From positions 1-36,149 of the forward strand of contig JAUJON010000017.1 of the NCBI GenBank assembly GCA_030447595.1: a stretch of 36,149 nt of DNA. The letters are read 5' to 3'. The notes under the pieces were generated by a model that worked only from the letters and a program-made list of their open reading frames with translations, was not told the DNA's origin and ran no database searches. Both the position numbers and the translations under genes were made by a program. Shown here piece after piece: positions 17,536 through 26,937 of this stretch; the stretch's first letter is position 1; every line of letters begins with the position of its first letter. The stretch comes from Thermosynechococcaceae cyanobacterium YX3bin19 (GTDB lineage Bacteria; Cyanobacteriota; Cyanobacteriia; Thermosynechococcales; Thermosynechococcaceae).

Positions 17536-20470
17536 ATGGAAGTGATTAAAGTCCTGCTGGTTGAAGATAATTTTGGAGATGTCCGCTTGCTGCAGGCAAT
17601 CTTGGCGGAAGTCACTTCTGTTGAGGTTGAACTGGTCCGGGTCGAGCGGCTCAGCCAGGCGCTGCAATACTTGAGCGAACGGAAGTTTGATGGCGTACTG
17701 CTTGATCTCTCCCTCCCCGATAGCCAGGGGTTGGCAACCTGTATCCAGATTCATGCTCAGGTGCCACAAGTGCCGATTGTTGTCCTCACTGGTTTAGATG
17801 ACGAAACCTTAGCCCTCAGTGCCGTGCAGGCAGGAGCCCAAGATTACCTCTTTAAGGGAAAAGTAACGGGTGACTCGCTCGTGCGCTCCCTGCGCTATGC
17901 CATTGAGCGCCAGCGCACCGAGGAAACCCTGCGGCAGCAAATCGAGCGGGAACGCCTGGTCACCCAGATCACCCAACACCTGCGCCAGTCTCTGAACCTA
18001 CAAGATATTCTCAACACGACGGTATCGGAAGTCCGACAATTTTTGCAGTGCGATCGCGTCTTCATTTACCGCTTTGAGCCCGACTGGAGTGGGGTGGTGA
18101 TGGTCGAATCGGTTGAGCCCGGTTGGCCCTCGCTCCTGGGTACTAATGTTAAAGACTCCTTTTTGGCAAAAATGTGGGCCGCCGACTTTACAAGCAGGGC
18201 CGGATTCAAGCAACTGCGGATATTTACGCGTCTGAGTTATCGCAGTGTCATGTCAATTTACTGGCACAACTGCAGATCAGGGCCAATTTGGTGGTGCCAA
18301 TCCTAGAGGGGATTTGTGGGGACTGCTGGTAGCCAATCACTGCGAAGCACCGCGGCAGTGGCAGCAGTTGGAAATTAACTTGCTGACCCAATTGGCGGCC
18401 CAAGTGGGAATCGCCATTCAGCAGTCGGAGCTTTACCATCAGGTCCAAACCGAACTGCAGGAGCGCAAGCGAGCGGAGGAGAGCCTGCAAGAGGCGAATA
18501 TGGCGCTTGAGGTACAGACCGAGGAACTGCGTCAGCAGAACGAGGAGCTCGTGATTACCCGCCGAGCCGCTGATTCAGAGCGCCAACGTTACCGAGACTT
18601 GTTTGATTTTGCTCCCGATGGGTACCTCGTAACTGATGCCGCGGGAATTGTTCAAGAAGCAAACCGCGCTGCGGCAGCCTTACTGGCTGTACCCCAAGGT
18701 TACCTGGTGGGCAAACCGCTGAGCATTTTTGTCCCGGAGGCAGAGCGCAGAACCTTTTTGACCCGACTCGCGGAGTTGCACCAAGTACAGAACTGGGAAG
18801 TGAACCTGCAGCCACAGAGAGGCCTGCCCTTCCCGGTGGCAATCACGGTGGCTGCTGTGGGCGATCACCAGGATAATTTAAGTGGCCTGCGCTGGTTAGT
18901 CCGCGATATGACTGAGCGCAAGCGCACAGAACAGAAAATCAGAGAGCAGGCTGCTCTGCTAGACGTGACGACCGATGCAATTCTGGTACAAGACCTCCAG
19001 GGTCAAGTCCTGTTTTGGAACAAAGGTGCTGAGCACCTGTATGTTTGGCAGGCCGAGGAAGCCGTGGGTAAAAACGTCAATCAGCTTTTGTACCGCTCAA
19101 CCTCTCAGCTAGAAGATGCCCAGGAAACTGTTCTTCAGGAAGGCGAGTGGCAAGGGAACTCAGCCAGGTCACTAAAGCCGGTAAAGAAATTATCGTTGCC
19201 AGTCGTTGGACACTAGTTCGCAACGGGGGAGAGAGGCCCAAGTCAATCCTTGTGGTCAATACCGATGTGACGGAGAGAAAGCAACTGGAAGCCCAGTTTC
19301 TTCGCGCCCAGCGTCTGGAAAGCATTGGGACGCTTGCAGGCGGCATTGCCCACGACCTGAACAACATTCTGACGCCGATTTTAGCGGCACCGCAGCTGCT
19401 GCAGTATAAATTTCCGGAGGCCGATGAGCGAACTCAGCGGTTGCTTCACACCCTGGAAAACAACGCCAAACGGGAGCTGACTTGGTCAAGCAAGTTCTGT
19501 CGTTTGCCCGAGGCATCGAAGGCAAACGGACAGTCCTCCAGGTCAGGCACCTGATCTCAGAAATTAAGCAGATTGCCAAAGAGACTTTTCCTAAATTGAT
19601 TGAAGTCTCCACGGATGTGCCGCAAGACCTGTGGACTGTTCGGGGGATGCCACCCAATTGCACCAAGTCCTGATGAATCTCTGCGTTAATGCTCGCGATG
19701 CGATGCCCGAGGGTGGAGCGTTAAGTATTGCCGCTGAGAACCTGCTGGTGGATGAAAACTACGCCCGCATGAACTTGGGTGCCCATGTCGGTCCCTACAT
19801 CGTGATTTCTGTGACGGATACAGGTATCGGCATGCCGCCCAAAACCGTGGACAGAATTTTTGAACCATTTTTCACGACCAAAGAACCTGGTAAAGGCACA
19901 GGGCTGGGTCTTTCAACGGCGATCGGCATTATCAAAAGCCACAGCGGCTTTGTGAATGTGCAGAGCCAGGTGGGCAAAGGCACCGAGTTTAAGGTCTACT
20001 TACCGGCAGTGGCAGGGGCGGAAACCCAGCAAGCTGAAGAGGTTGAGCTGCCTCTCGGTCAGGGAGAGCTAATTCTGGTGGTAGATGATGAAGCCTCCAT
20101 TCGGGAAGTGACCAAGGCCTCTTTAGAAACCTATCAATACAAAGTGCTCACAGCCAGCGATGGCATAGAGGCAATCGCCCTCTATGCTCAGCACCGAGCG
20201 GAAATTAGCCTCGTATTAACCGACATGATTATGCCGTCAATGGATGGTCTCACAACTATCCGGACACTGCAGAAGATTAACCCACAGGTTAAAGTAGTGT
20301 CTGTCAGTGGGCTCTCCGCGAATGACCAGGTCGTGAGAGCGGCGGCTGGTACTACTGTCAAAGCCTTCTTGTCCAAGCCCTATACGGCTAAGGACCTGCT
20401 AAAAACCTTACACGATGTGCTGCATGCCCCTAGTACTGGCAGCCTCCCAGGCTGTGGCTGTCACCAATGA
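17536..20470 (+). CDS. Hybrid histidine kinase: REC - GAF - PAS - PAS - HisKA - HATPase - REC (frameshifted)
   Basis: About 978 aa once five frame breaks are corrected. The N-terminal receiver has LLVEDNFGDVRL and phospho-Asp in GVLLDLSLPDS. A GAF domain (~140-310) contains a Cys-His pair (codons 18246-18251, SQCHVNLLAQL) followed by IRANLVVPIL. Then come a coiled coil, a PAS (LFDFAPDGYLVTD), a second PAS (LLDVTTDAILVQD), HisKA (GGIAHDLNNILTPI), HATPase (MNLCVNARDAMPEGG, DTGIGMP, GTGLGLS) and a C-terminal receiver (phospho-Asp in LVLTDMIMPSMDG). Breaks are near 18167 (A-run), 18309, 19155, 19473 and 19644 (each a short G-run one base short). GGAG at 17523-17526 serves the ATG. It is the last gene of the signalling cassette. 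Confidence 0.85.
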
Positions 20471-20492
20471 ACCAGCAATGCTTGCCCCCACG

Positions 20493-21212
20493 CTAGTTGT
20501 GGACAGTGCTATCCGGCATAATGGCTCGCCTCAGTTCTGTACCCATTAGGTTGGCATCAGTTAAATCTGCGCTCGTCAGATTCGCCTGAAATAGGTAAGC
20601 TCGGCTTAAGTTGGCAAATCTGAGGTTGGCTCCTCTTAGGTCTGCCCGGCTCAAATTAGCATTGACTAGACTCGCCAGTGTCAAAGTAGCCCCACTCAAG
20701 TTTGCTCCCTTAAGAATTGCCTGGTTAAGGTTGGCCTGCTTCAGGTTGGCTCGGCTGAGGATAACTTGAGCCAAGTTGGCACCCACTAAGTATCCTTCCT
20801 GGAGGTTGACCTGAATGAGAACGGCCTGCTTCAGGCTAGCGCCACTAAGATCTGCACCGCTCAAGTCTGTATCAGTCAAGTCTGCGCCACGCAAATCTGC
20901 CCGGCAGAGGTTTGATTTAATCAGTGTGGCCTGGGTTATGTTTGCTTCACTGAGATTGGCTGCCTTCAGGCTCGCTCGACTGAGATCAACTTGATTCAGA
21001 TTTGCCCGCCGCAAGTCAGCTCCACTGAGGTTGACACCACTCAGATAGGCTCCATCTAGGTTAGCTTCGACCAGGTTGGCCTCAATTAGGGTAGCACCCC
21101 GCAGGTCTATCCCACTCAAGTTTGCTCCCCGGAGGACTACTTTGTTCAGGGTTAGTTTGCGTAAATCCTTGTCTGCGGCATACTGCCTTAGCAACTCCTC
21201 CGCGTCCATCAT
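20493..21212 (-). CDS. Pentapeptide-repeat protein
   Basis: A 239-aa protein almost wholly made of A(D/N)LxX repeats (ANLSG, ADLRR, ANLNQ, ADLRG and so on) from about residue 28 to 225, which should fold as a right-handed quadrilateral beta-helix. A short non-repeat N-terminus (MMDAEELLRQYAADKDLR) precedes it. No signal peptide, kinase or gyrase-protecting feature is visible. Such proteins are abundant in cyanobacteria and mostly of unknown function. It lies 91 bp downstream of the PBP gene on the same strand and converges on the hybrid kinase. The frame is intact. Confidence 0.93.
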   Translation of the reverse strand: MMDAEELLRQYAADKDLRKLTLNKVVLRGANLSGIDLRGATLIEANLVEANLDGAYLSGVNLSGADLRRANLNQVDLSRASLKAANLSEANITQATLIKSNLCRADLRGADLTDTDLSGADLSGASLKQAVLIQVNLQEGYLVGANLAQVILSRANLKQANLNQAILKGANLSGATLTLASLVNANLSRADLRGANLRFANLSRAYLFQANLTSADLTDANLMGTELRRAIMPDSTVHN

Positions 21213-21303
21213 TGGCTTAGTCTAGCCGGGTGGTTCATCAGCACCAGCACCTCGTTTTGCTTATCAGAAGATTAAATCACGAGTCGGCTCCTTATTCTAC
21301 GGG

Positions 21304-23556
21304 CTATTGGACGACTTGTTTCATGTAGTTGCCCCAAAGCTGAGCGGCTTGCCCACTACTGCCAGAGGTGGGGGTATTGTCGTCATTTCCCAGCCAAATC
21401 CCTGTTAAGAGATGCCGGCTCGGAACATAGCCAATAAACCAGAGATCCCGGTTGTCGTCTGTCGTGCCGGTCTTACCCGCTTCGCCTAGTCCTAGGGCAG
21501 CACTGCGGCCGGTCCCTGAGCGGACGACGCCTCGAAGCAAGCGGTCCATTGTGTTGGCTACCTCTGGACTGAGAACTCTTAAACCTGTCTTCCCATCTTG
21601 TGCCTGGTCATAGATCACCCGGCAACTCTGGGCATCTTTGGGGTTGGTGCAGTCCCCCGCATCAAAAATCTTTTGAATCGCGCGAGGTTGGGTGCGTACG
21701 CCTTCATTGGCAACGATGGCAAAGGCTCCGGCCATCTCCAGTAGCGTTGCTTCACTTTGCCCTAGGACTAGCCCCGGCACCGGGTCCAAGTTAGACTCAA
21801 TACCCATGCGGCGAGCCATCTGGACCACCTTCTCCAAGCCTACATCCCGTGCCACCCGCAGGGCGATCGGGTTCTCAGAGAAAGCGACTCCGCTATACAT
21901 ATCCATACCACCCCCGCCAGAGCGACAGCCGCGAAAGGCCCGGCCCTGCCACTCCACTGGCGCACAGGAGTAAGTCCGACCTGGGGAAATGCCCTGGTCA
22001 AGGGCAGCAGTGTAGGTAAATAGCTTAAAGGTTGACCCCGGCTGCCGTTTAGCTTGGGTTGCGCGATTGAACTGGCTTTGGTTGTAATCAATCCCACCGA
22101 CTAGGGCGTGAATTTGCCCGGATTGAAAGTTGAGGGTAGTGAGGGCCCCCTGGGAAAAGTTGTAGGCAGCTCCGGCACGGCTGACGGCATTTTTGACGGC
22201 GGCCTCGGCCTTGGTCTGCATGCCCAAGTCTAATCCGGTTTGGACAATAAAGTTACCCTCTCTCGCGAGTTGGGTGCCCAGAAGGGTTTCTAACTCCTGA
22301 AGTACATAACTGTAAAAGTAGGGGGCGACGGTGCTTTGCAACTCTTCGACCGCAGCAGGACTGATTTCAATCCGCGATCGCCGCGCCCGTGTGGCTTCGT
22401 CATTGCTCACCATGCCTTGGGCCGCCATGCGGTTGATCACGCGATCGCGATATTTAATCGCCGTATCGTAGTCCTGGATGGGGTTAAAGCTGTTCGGTGC
22501 TGGGAGAATTCCTGCGAGGGTTGCCGCTTCTGACAGGGTCAAATCCGCCGCCGACTTGCCGAAATAAAACTGGGCGGCATCTTCAAACCCCGAGGTGTCG
22601 CTGCCGAGATACACCCGGTTCAAATAGGTCCGCAGCAAGAAGTCCTTGCTGTAGAAGGTTTCTAGCTTCAGGGCAACGACAGCCTCCCGGAACTTCCGCC
22701 CCAGAGAGTCTTCTGTACCCACGTAGTCGCGCAGCAGGTTGCGGGCCAACTGCTGGGTCAGCGTGCTGCCGCCTTCGCGGATCTCGCCGCCGATAGTATT
22801 GACTACCGCCGCCCGTAGGATGCCAATCGGGTCAACCCCCAGATGCCAGTAGTAACGGCTGTCTTCCGAGGCCAGCACCGCCTTCGCCACGTAGGGGGAA
22901 AACTCGGACAGCCGCTTGAATTCACGATGGACTTGGTCCCGGCGACGGCGCAACGGTGTTTCCCCATCCCGCGCTAGCACCACCACGGGTCCCTGGGTCG
23001 ATGCCGGAAAAGGCCGCACCGAAAAGCGCTGCCACTCGACGCCAATCCACAGCAAGAGCGCGGCAGTGAGGCCACCCGTGCCGTAAAGGGCGTAGCGGGC
23101 TGCCTGGATATACCAGGGAGGCGGATCGATATACTGGACCCGCACGGCTGCTTCTAACTCTGGAGGCCCCAAGGTGAGCACATCTTTATGGTGCAGTGTC
23201 CTCGCCTTTAGCCGCTGCTTGCCACGGAAAGTGCCATTGGTTGAGTTCTCATCTTTGATGACAAACGGAGTTTTGTGCTGCCGGTCTCGCTCCAGGGAAG
23301 CATGGATCTGGCTGACAATCGGATTGCGAACTACAATATCGCAGGACTTGGAGCTACGCCCCAGCAAATAGCGATCGCCCAGCAGCGGATAAACCTGAGC
23401 TTTTTCCGCCCCAGCATCCTGGACCCACAGTTCTGGCACCCTGGCATTGGACTTAAGGGCCAATTTAGAAAAGTCAACTTTTGCCTGAATCGTCTGGACT
23501 GCCTGGGTAATGTTTCCCAATAACGTCCGGGGTTGCGGAGATTGAGGAGGCGTCAT
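21304..23556 (-). CDS. FHA-domain class A penicillin-binding protein (GT51 + transpeptidase)
   Basis: A 750-aa bifunctional peptidoglycan synthase. Residues ~65-140 form a cytoplasmic FHA domain (YLLGRSSKSCDIVV, NSTNGTFRG), then one TM helix (~165-182). The GT51 glycosyltransferase has EDSRYYWHLGVDP, GGSTLTQQLARNLL and RKFREAVVALKLE. The transpeptidase has the SxxK serine in GSTFKLFTY (~506), the SxN motif as SEN (~567) and KTGTTDDN (~695). All catalytic motifs are present and the frame is intact. The FHA domain, which binds phospho-Thr peptides, suggests regulation by Ser/Thr kinases. FHA-PBP fusions occur in other cyanobacteria. The start is at 23556 (MTPPQSPQP). Confidence 0.93.
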   Translation of the reverse strand: MTPPQSPQPRTLLGNITQAVQTIQAKVDFSKLALKSNARVPELWVQDAGAEKAQVYPLLGDRYLLGRSSKSCDIVVRNPIVSQIHASLERDRQHKTPFVIKDENSTNGTFRGKQRLKARTLHHKDVLTLGPPELEAAVRVQYIDPPPWYIQAARYALYGTGGLTAALLLWIGVEWQRFSVRPFPASTQGPVVVLARDGETPLRRRRDQVHREFKRLSEFSPYVAKAVLASEDSRYYWHLGVDPIGILRAAVVNTIGGEIREGGSTLTQQLARNLLRDYVGTEDSLGRKFREAVVALKLETFYSKDFLLRTYLNRVYLGSDTSGFEDAAQFYFGKSAADLTLSEAATLAGILPAPNSFNPIQDYDTAIKYRDRVINRMAAQGMVSNDEATRARRSRIEISPAAVEELQSTVAPYFYSYVLQELETLLGTQLAREGNFIVQTGLDLGMQTKAEAAVKNAVSRAGAAYNFSQGALTTLNFQSGQIHALVGGIDYNQSQFNRATQAKRQPGSTFKLFTYTAALDQGISPGRTYSCAPVEWQGRAFRGCRSGGGGMDMYSGVAFSENPIALRVARDVGLEKVVQMARRMGIESNLDPVPGLVLGQSEATLLEMAGAFAIVANEGVRTQPRAIQKIFDAGDCTNPKDAQSCRVIYDQAQDGKTGLRVLSPEVANTMDRLLRGVVRSGTGRSAALGLGEAGKTGTTDDNRDLWFIGYVPSRHLLTGIWLGNDDNTPTSGSSGQAAQLWGNYMKQVVQ

Positions 23557-23847
23557 TCGTTCTACTACAAGCTGTCTAATTCAATTCAGTCGCAACCGGG
23601 GTAACGGTGCCCCTAGACTGCGATCTCCCTCAATCATACACGCTCCTTTTTTCTGAACCTGAAACCGGCTCTTGCCGTGAATTTCTAACGATCCATCCTT
23701 TTTTGATATCTAGATTTAAGCTGGGAGTGATCTTGGTCATTTTGAGATTATCCTGGTGCGGTCTTCGGCGGAAGCTGCCCAGTACATTGCGGATAAGCTT
23801 TAGCGGCGTAACGTATCTGTGATCAGGAAGTAAAGCATCTCGATATT
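23557..23847. other. Intergenic region upstream of the PBP gene
   Basis: This divergent gap should hold the PBP promoter. A plus frame at 23607-23822 shows no family character. From about 23792 the frame leading into the DUF433 remnant is open (R-I-C-D-Q-E-V), so the antitoxin gene probably begins inside this gap. Confidence 0.4.
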
Positions 23848-23996
23848 ATGGACGTAAGCAATGTGTATGAGATCTTAGAATATCTGGCAGGTGGCATGAC
23901 GGCAGAAGAAATTCTGGAAGATTTTCTGAACTAACTTCTGGAGACGTCAAAGCGTGTCTTGCCTTTGCTACTGATCGCGAGAAAAAAGCCCCGTGA
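23848..23996 (+). pseudogene. DUF433 antitoxin-like remnant
   Basis: The frame VYEILEYLAGGMTAEEILEDF and, after a single-base frame change near 23926, ELTSGDVKACLAFATDREKKAP is a good match to the C-terminal half of DUF433 antitoxins, small DNA-binding-type proteins of type II toxin-antitoxin loci. The upstream part (from about 23792) is only loosely DUF433-like, lacking a clean GKPxIRGxR motif. The corrected stop TGA (23994-23996) overlaps a GTG start by 4 bp, as is usual in such pairs. It may be error-broken or decayed. Confidence 0.55.
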
Positions 23997-24268
23997 AACT
24001 GTTGTTAGTGGAGCGTTTGGCGCGTCGGTATGGGTTTATAGCGGCTAGCATGTGCCCTGTCTCTGAACAGTCAAAACGCTTCAGGAGAATCAACTTCTAC
24101 TGTGGCTGGAGCAATCCTGCTAAAGCAAGTTGGCGCATAGAGAGAAAAATCCTACGGATTTATCCGTGGCAAGTGTCACTGAAAATTTCTCAACAATCGA
24201 TGAGAGCCTTGTTCATCAGATTAATTGAGGTTAACCTGGCACTTGATCTCCAAATTCTTCATCGCTAG
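23993..24268 (+). pseudogene. Possible DUF5615-like toxin remnant
   Basis: The GTG start shares GTGA with the DUF433 stop. The first residues (V/M-KLLLVERLARR) resemble the start of DUF5615 PIN-like toxins (usually MKxLLDENLxxR), and CPVSEQ may correspond to a P-G-S-x-H/Q motif. After about residue 30 the 91-codon frame no longer resembles the family, and the acidic Asp expected at D-E-N is Val. I call it a possible, degraded toxin from context. Confidence 0.3.
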
Positions 24269-24334
24269 AGGCTCTAAAACGAGTTAGTCCGGCTGCCTTT
24301 ATATCAACCAATAAATCAAGATGAGAGATAGAAA

Positions 24335-26346
24335 ATGGCTATGAGATCTATCGTTCGCAAGGTTCCCTTCTGGGCTATCTTGCTCTCGCTGGTTTGTTTG
24401 ATTTTACTGGCTACCCAGCAGATTACCTCGGCCCAGCAGTCACAACAGTCAAAACATCCACTCGATAACTTGAGTGGAACAGAGATAAAAACCGTCGTTG
24501 CGACCCTGAAGACCCAGGGACTGGTTACGGATAACAGTCGCTTTGCTACCCTGCATTTGCATGAACCCCCGAAAGCCGCAGTCTGGAACTGGCAACCAGG
24601 TGCTCCAATGCCCGAGAGGCAAGCGTTTGTGGTAGTCAAGCAGGGTCCTCAGATCTTTGAGGGAATTGTGGATATTGCGGCAAGGAATGTCTCCTCCTGG
24701 CAAGAAATTAAGGGGGTGCAACCGGGCATCCTCGCAGAGGAGTACGAGCTGGCGCGGGAACTCGTTGGCGCTGACCCTAGGTGGCAAGCAGCAATGCGTA
24801 AGCGGGGAATTAAAGACCTGAAGCAGGTGGTTTGTGAGCCCATGATGTATCCACCAGGGTATTTTGGTCCCTCTGCTTTAGAAAATCGGCGTCTGTTAGT
24901 GGTGATTTGCGGTCTGGAAACCGGGGATAAAAACTTCTGGGCTCATCCAATTGAAGGGGTGAAAGCCCTTGTAGACCTGAATCAAAAAGCAGTTGTCAAG
25001 GTTGAGGATACATGGGTAGTCCCAATTCCCCGACAGCCTGTAGGTTCGACCTTCAGCAGTCTGCCAAGGCCCAGGCAGGGACTGCGGCCAGCCCCTAAAC
25101 CACTGCAAATTATTCAGCCTCCAAGGGGCCAGCTTTCAAGTCAACGGTCAGACCGTTCACTGGCAAAACTGGCAGTTCCACTTCCGTATCGACCCTCGTG
25201 TGGGGCCAGTATTCTCGACTGTGACCTACAGCGATCGCGGTAAACCCCGGAAGGTGATGTATGCAGGTTCCCTAGGGGAGGTCTTTGTTCCTTACGGCGA
25301 CCCCCGACCCAGAGTGGTACGACAAAACCTTCATGGATGCGGGCGAATTCTACCTGGGCAAGCTGGCAGTTCCCCTGCTGCCGAATCTAGACTGCCCAAC
25401 GAACGCTACCTACTTCGATACCGTCTTTGCAGATGATCAGGGAACCCCTACGCTCAACCCAAAGTGGTGGTGTTTGTTTGAGCAGCGGGGCAACGGAGTG
25501 GAGTGGCGGCACTATGAGTACTTTAATGAGTCGAATGAGAGTCGCTCCCGGCGAGACCTGGTGCTGCGTTTTGCTTCCACGATCGGCAACTGGACGATTA
25601 CGTCTTTGACTGGGTTTCCAGCAAAATGGGTCGATCAGGTCTTCGTGGGGGCCAGCGGCATTGAGGCGGTTAAAGGGGTCATGAGCCGTACCGTCGAGGA
25701 TGATCAACAGGGAGACACCCGCCACGGGACGCTGGTAGATGCTCATACGGTTGCCAGCACTCACCAACACATCTACAACTTCCGGCTTGACCTGGATGTG
25801 GATGGCTCTCAAAACAGCTTTGTTGAGTTGACCCCCAAGGCGGTGCCGGTCAGCAACAGCCTCAAGAAAAAGTGCCATGGTGGTCGAGACCAAAACATTT
25901 AACCGAGAGCGAGAGGCGCGGCGATCGTATGATTTGATGACGAATTGGCATGTGGTCAATCCCCACGTGAAAAACGCCAATGGCTATAACAGTAGCTATG
26001 TACTCCAGAAAGGGTGGAATACGAATCCACTGCTCACCCCAGATGACTGGCCCGAAAACGGGCTGGCTTTATCGATCATCTCTGGTCACCCTACAATTCA
26101 CAGGAACTGTACTCAGCTGGAAACTATCCCAACCAAAGCAAAGCAGGTGACAGCCTACCCCGTTGGACCGAAGCTAACCGCTCCATCCAGAACACCGATA
26201 TCGTGCTGTGGTATACGTTAGGTCACCCACGTCGTTCGCCCTGAAGAATGGCCAGTGTTGACGACAGAGTGGGTCTCATTTTTGAACTGAGGCCGTTTAA
26301 TTTCTTCGATCGCGCTCCCACCCTGGACCTGCCGAAGTACCACTGA
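24335..26346 (+). pseudogene. Copper amine oxidase (primary-amine oxidase), multiply frameshifted
   Basis: A TPQ/copper-dependent amine oxidase of about 670 aa when rebuilt. The start carries a signal sequence (FWAILLSLVCLILLATQQ), so export is expected. Domain landmarks in order are MYPPGYFGPSALENRR; RIDPRVGPVFSTVTYSDRG; WYDKTFMDAGEFYLG (catalytic Asp); STIGN followed by the TPQ site; VGASGIEAVKGV; copper ligands H-x-H in THQHIYNF (25762-25770); and VTHVVRPEEWPVL (third His) to the end DLPKYH and TGA 26344-26346. Breaks are dense after 25240. At the TPQ codon the DNA reads AACTGGACGATTAC; removal of GG gives N-Y-D-Y. The enzyme family is sure; whether a working gene exists is not. Confidence 0.8.
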
Positions 26347-26384
26347 TGCCTTAGAATACGAAAGAGAATTGGCGGGCAACAAGC

Positions 26385-26937
26385 ATGGACATTATGGAGT
26401 TTTCCAGCTGAGTGCTGGCAAATGGTTTTCTCAACGCACAAGCCATCATCTAGCTTTTAAGCAAACAGAGGGGGGAAAGTCAGATCTAAAATCGAGACGC
26501 TTCCCCAGGATGATCCGGCGGTGATCCAACTTTGTCAACAGTATGAGATTGACCCGGCCTTGCTTTAGGGGGTGCCCGTGTCACGGGATGGCACCAGATG
26601 GGGACGAAGGCAAGCATTCCGGTTCAACAGTCCTAGTTCCAGTTGCTGATCCAGAAAAACCTAATGAAGGCAAGTGCCCTCCTGCGAGAAAATGGGCTAC
26701 GAAAGCGCCGGTTGCAGTCGCTACATCATGGGTGACGATCAGGCCCTGACCCTGATTATTGAGTATGAAACCATGTCCTCAGAGGAGCGTCTGTGGTTTG
26801 CCAGCCCTAATCTACGTTTGCGAACGAGTACTTTAAAAGCGGTTTGGCGGCTTTAGTATGGCCTCATTTGTTCGGAAGTTCGCATGGGAGTGACCAAAGC
26901 GACACCGAATACAGCCGCTGCTGCCCAATCTACATAG
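26385..26937 (+). pseudogene. CpcS/CpeS-family phycobiliprotein lyase, multiply frameshifted
   Basis: Lyases of this family attach phycocyanobilin to phycobiliprotein cysteines. Reading across frames gives [27 protein letters not shown], then [86 protein letters not shown] and CSEVRMGVTKATPN, ending at TAG 26935-26937. This order and the W-F-S-Q-R-T-S-H-H motif are diagnostic of CpcS/CpeS-like proteins. The total is about 184 codons, the family's length. There are at least six indels, several in T, A, C and G runs (for example TTTTCC near 26403). It starts 38 bp after the amine oxidase stop, and its stop abuts the stop of the convergent hypothetical gene. Confidence 0.8.

Noticed and set aside
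20500-21200. Repetitive DNA in the pentapeptide gene as a possible repeat array or CRISPR
   Set aside because: The ~15-base periodicity is fully explained by A(D/N)LxX codons; there are no identical repeats with unique spacers.
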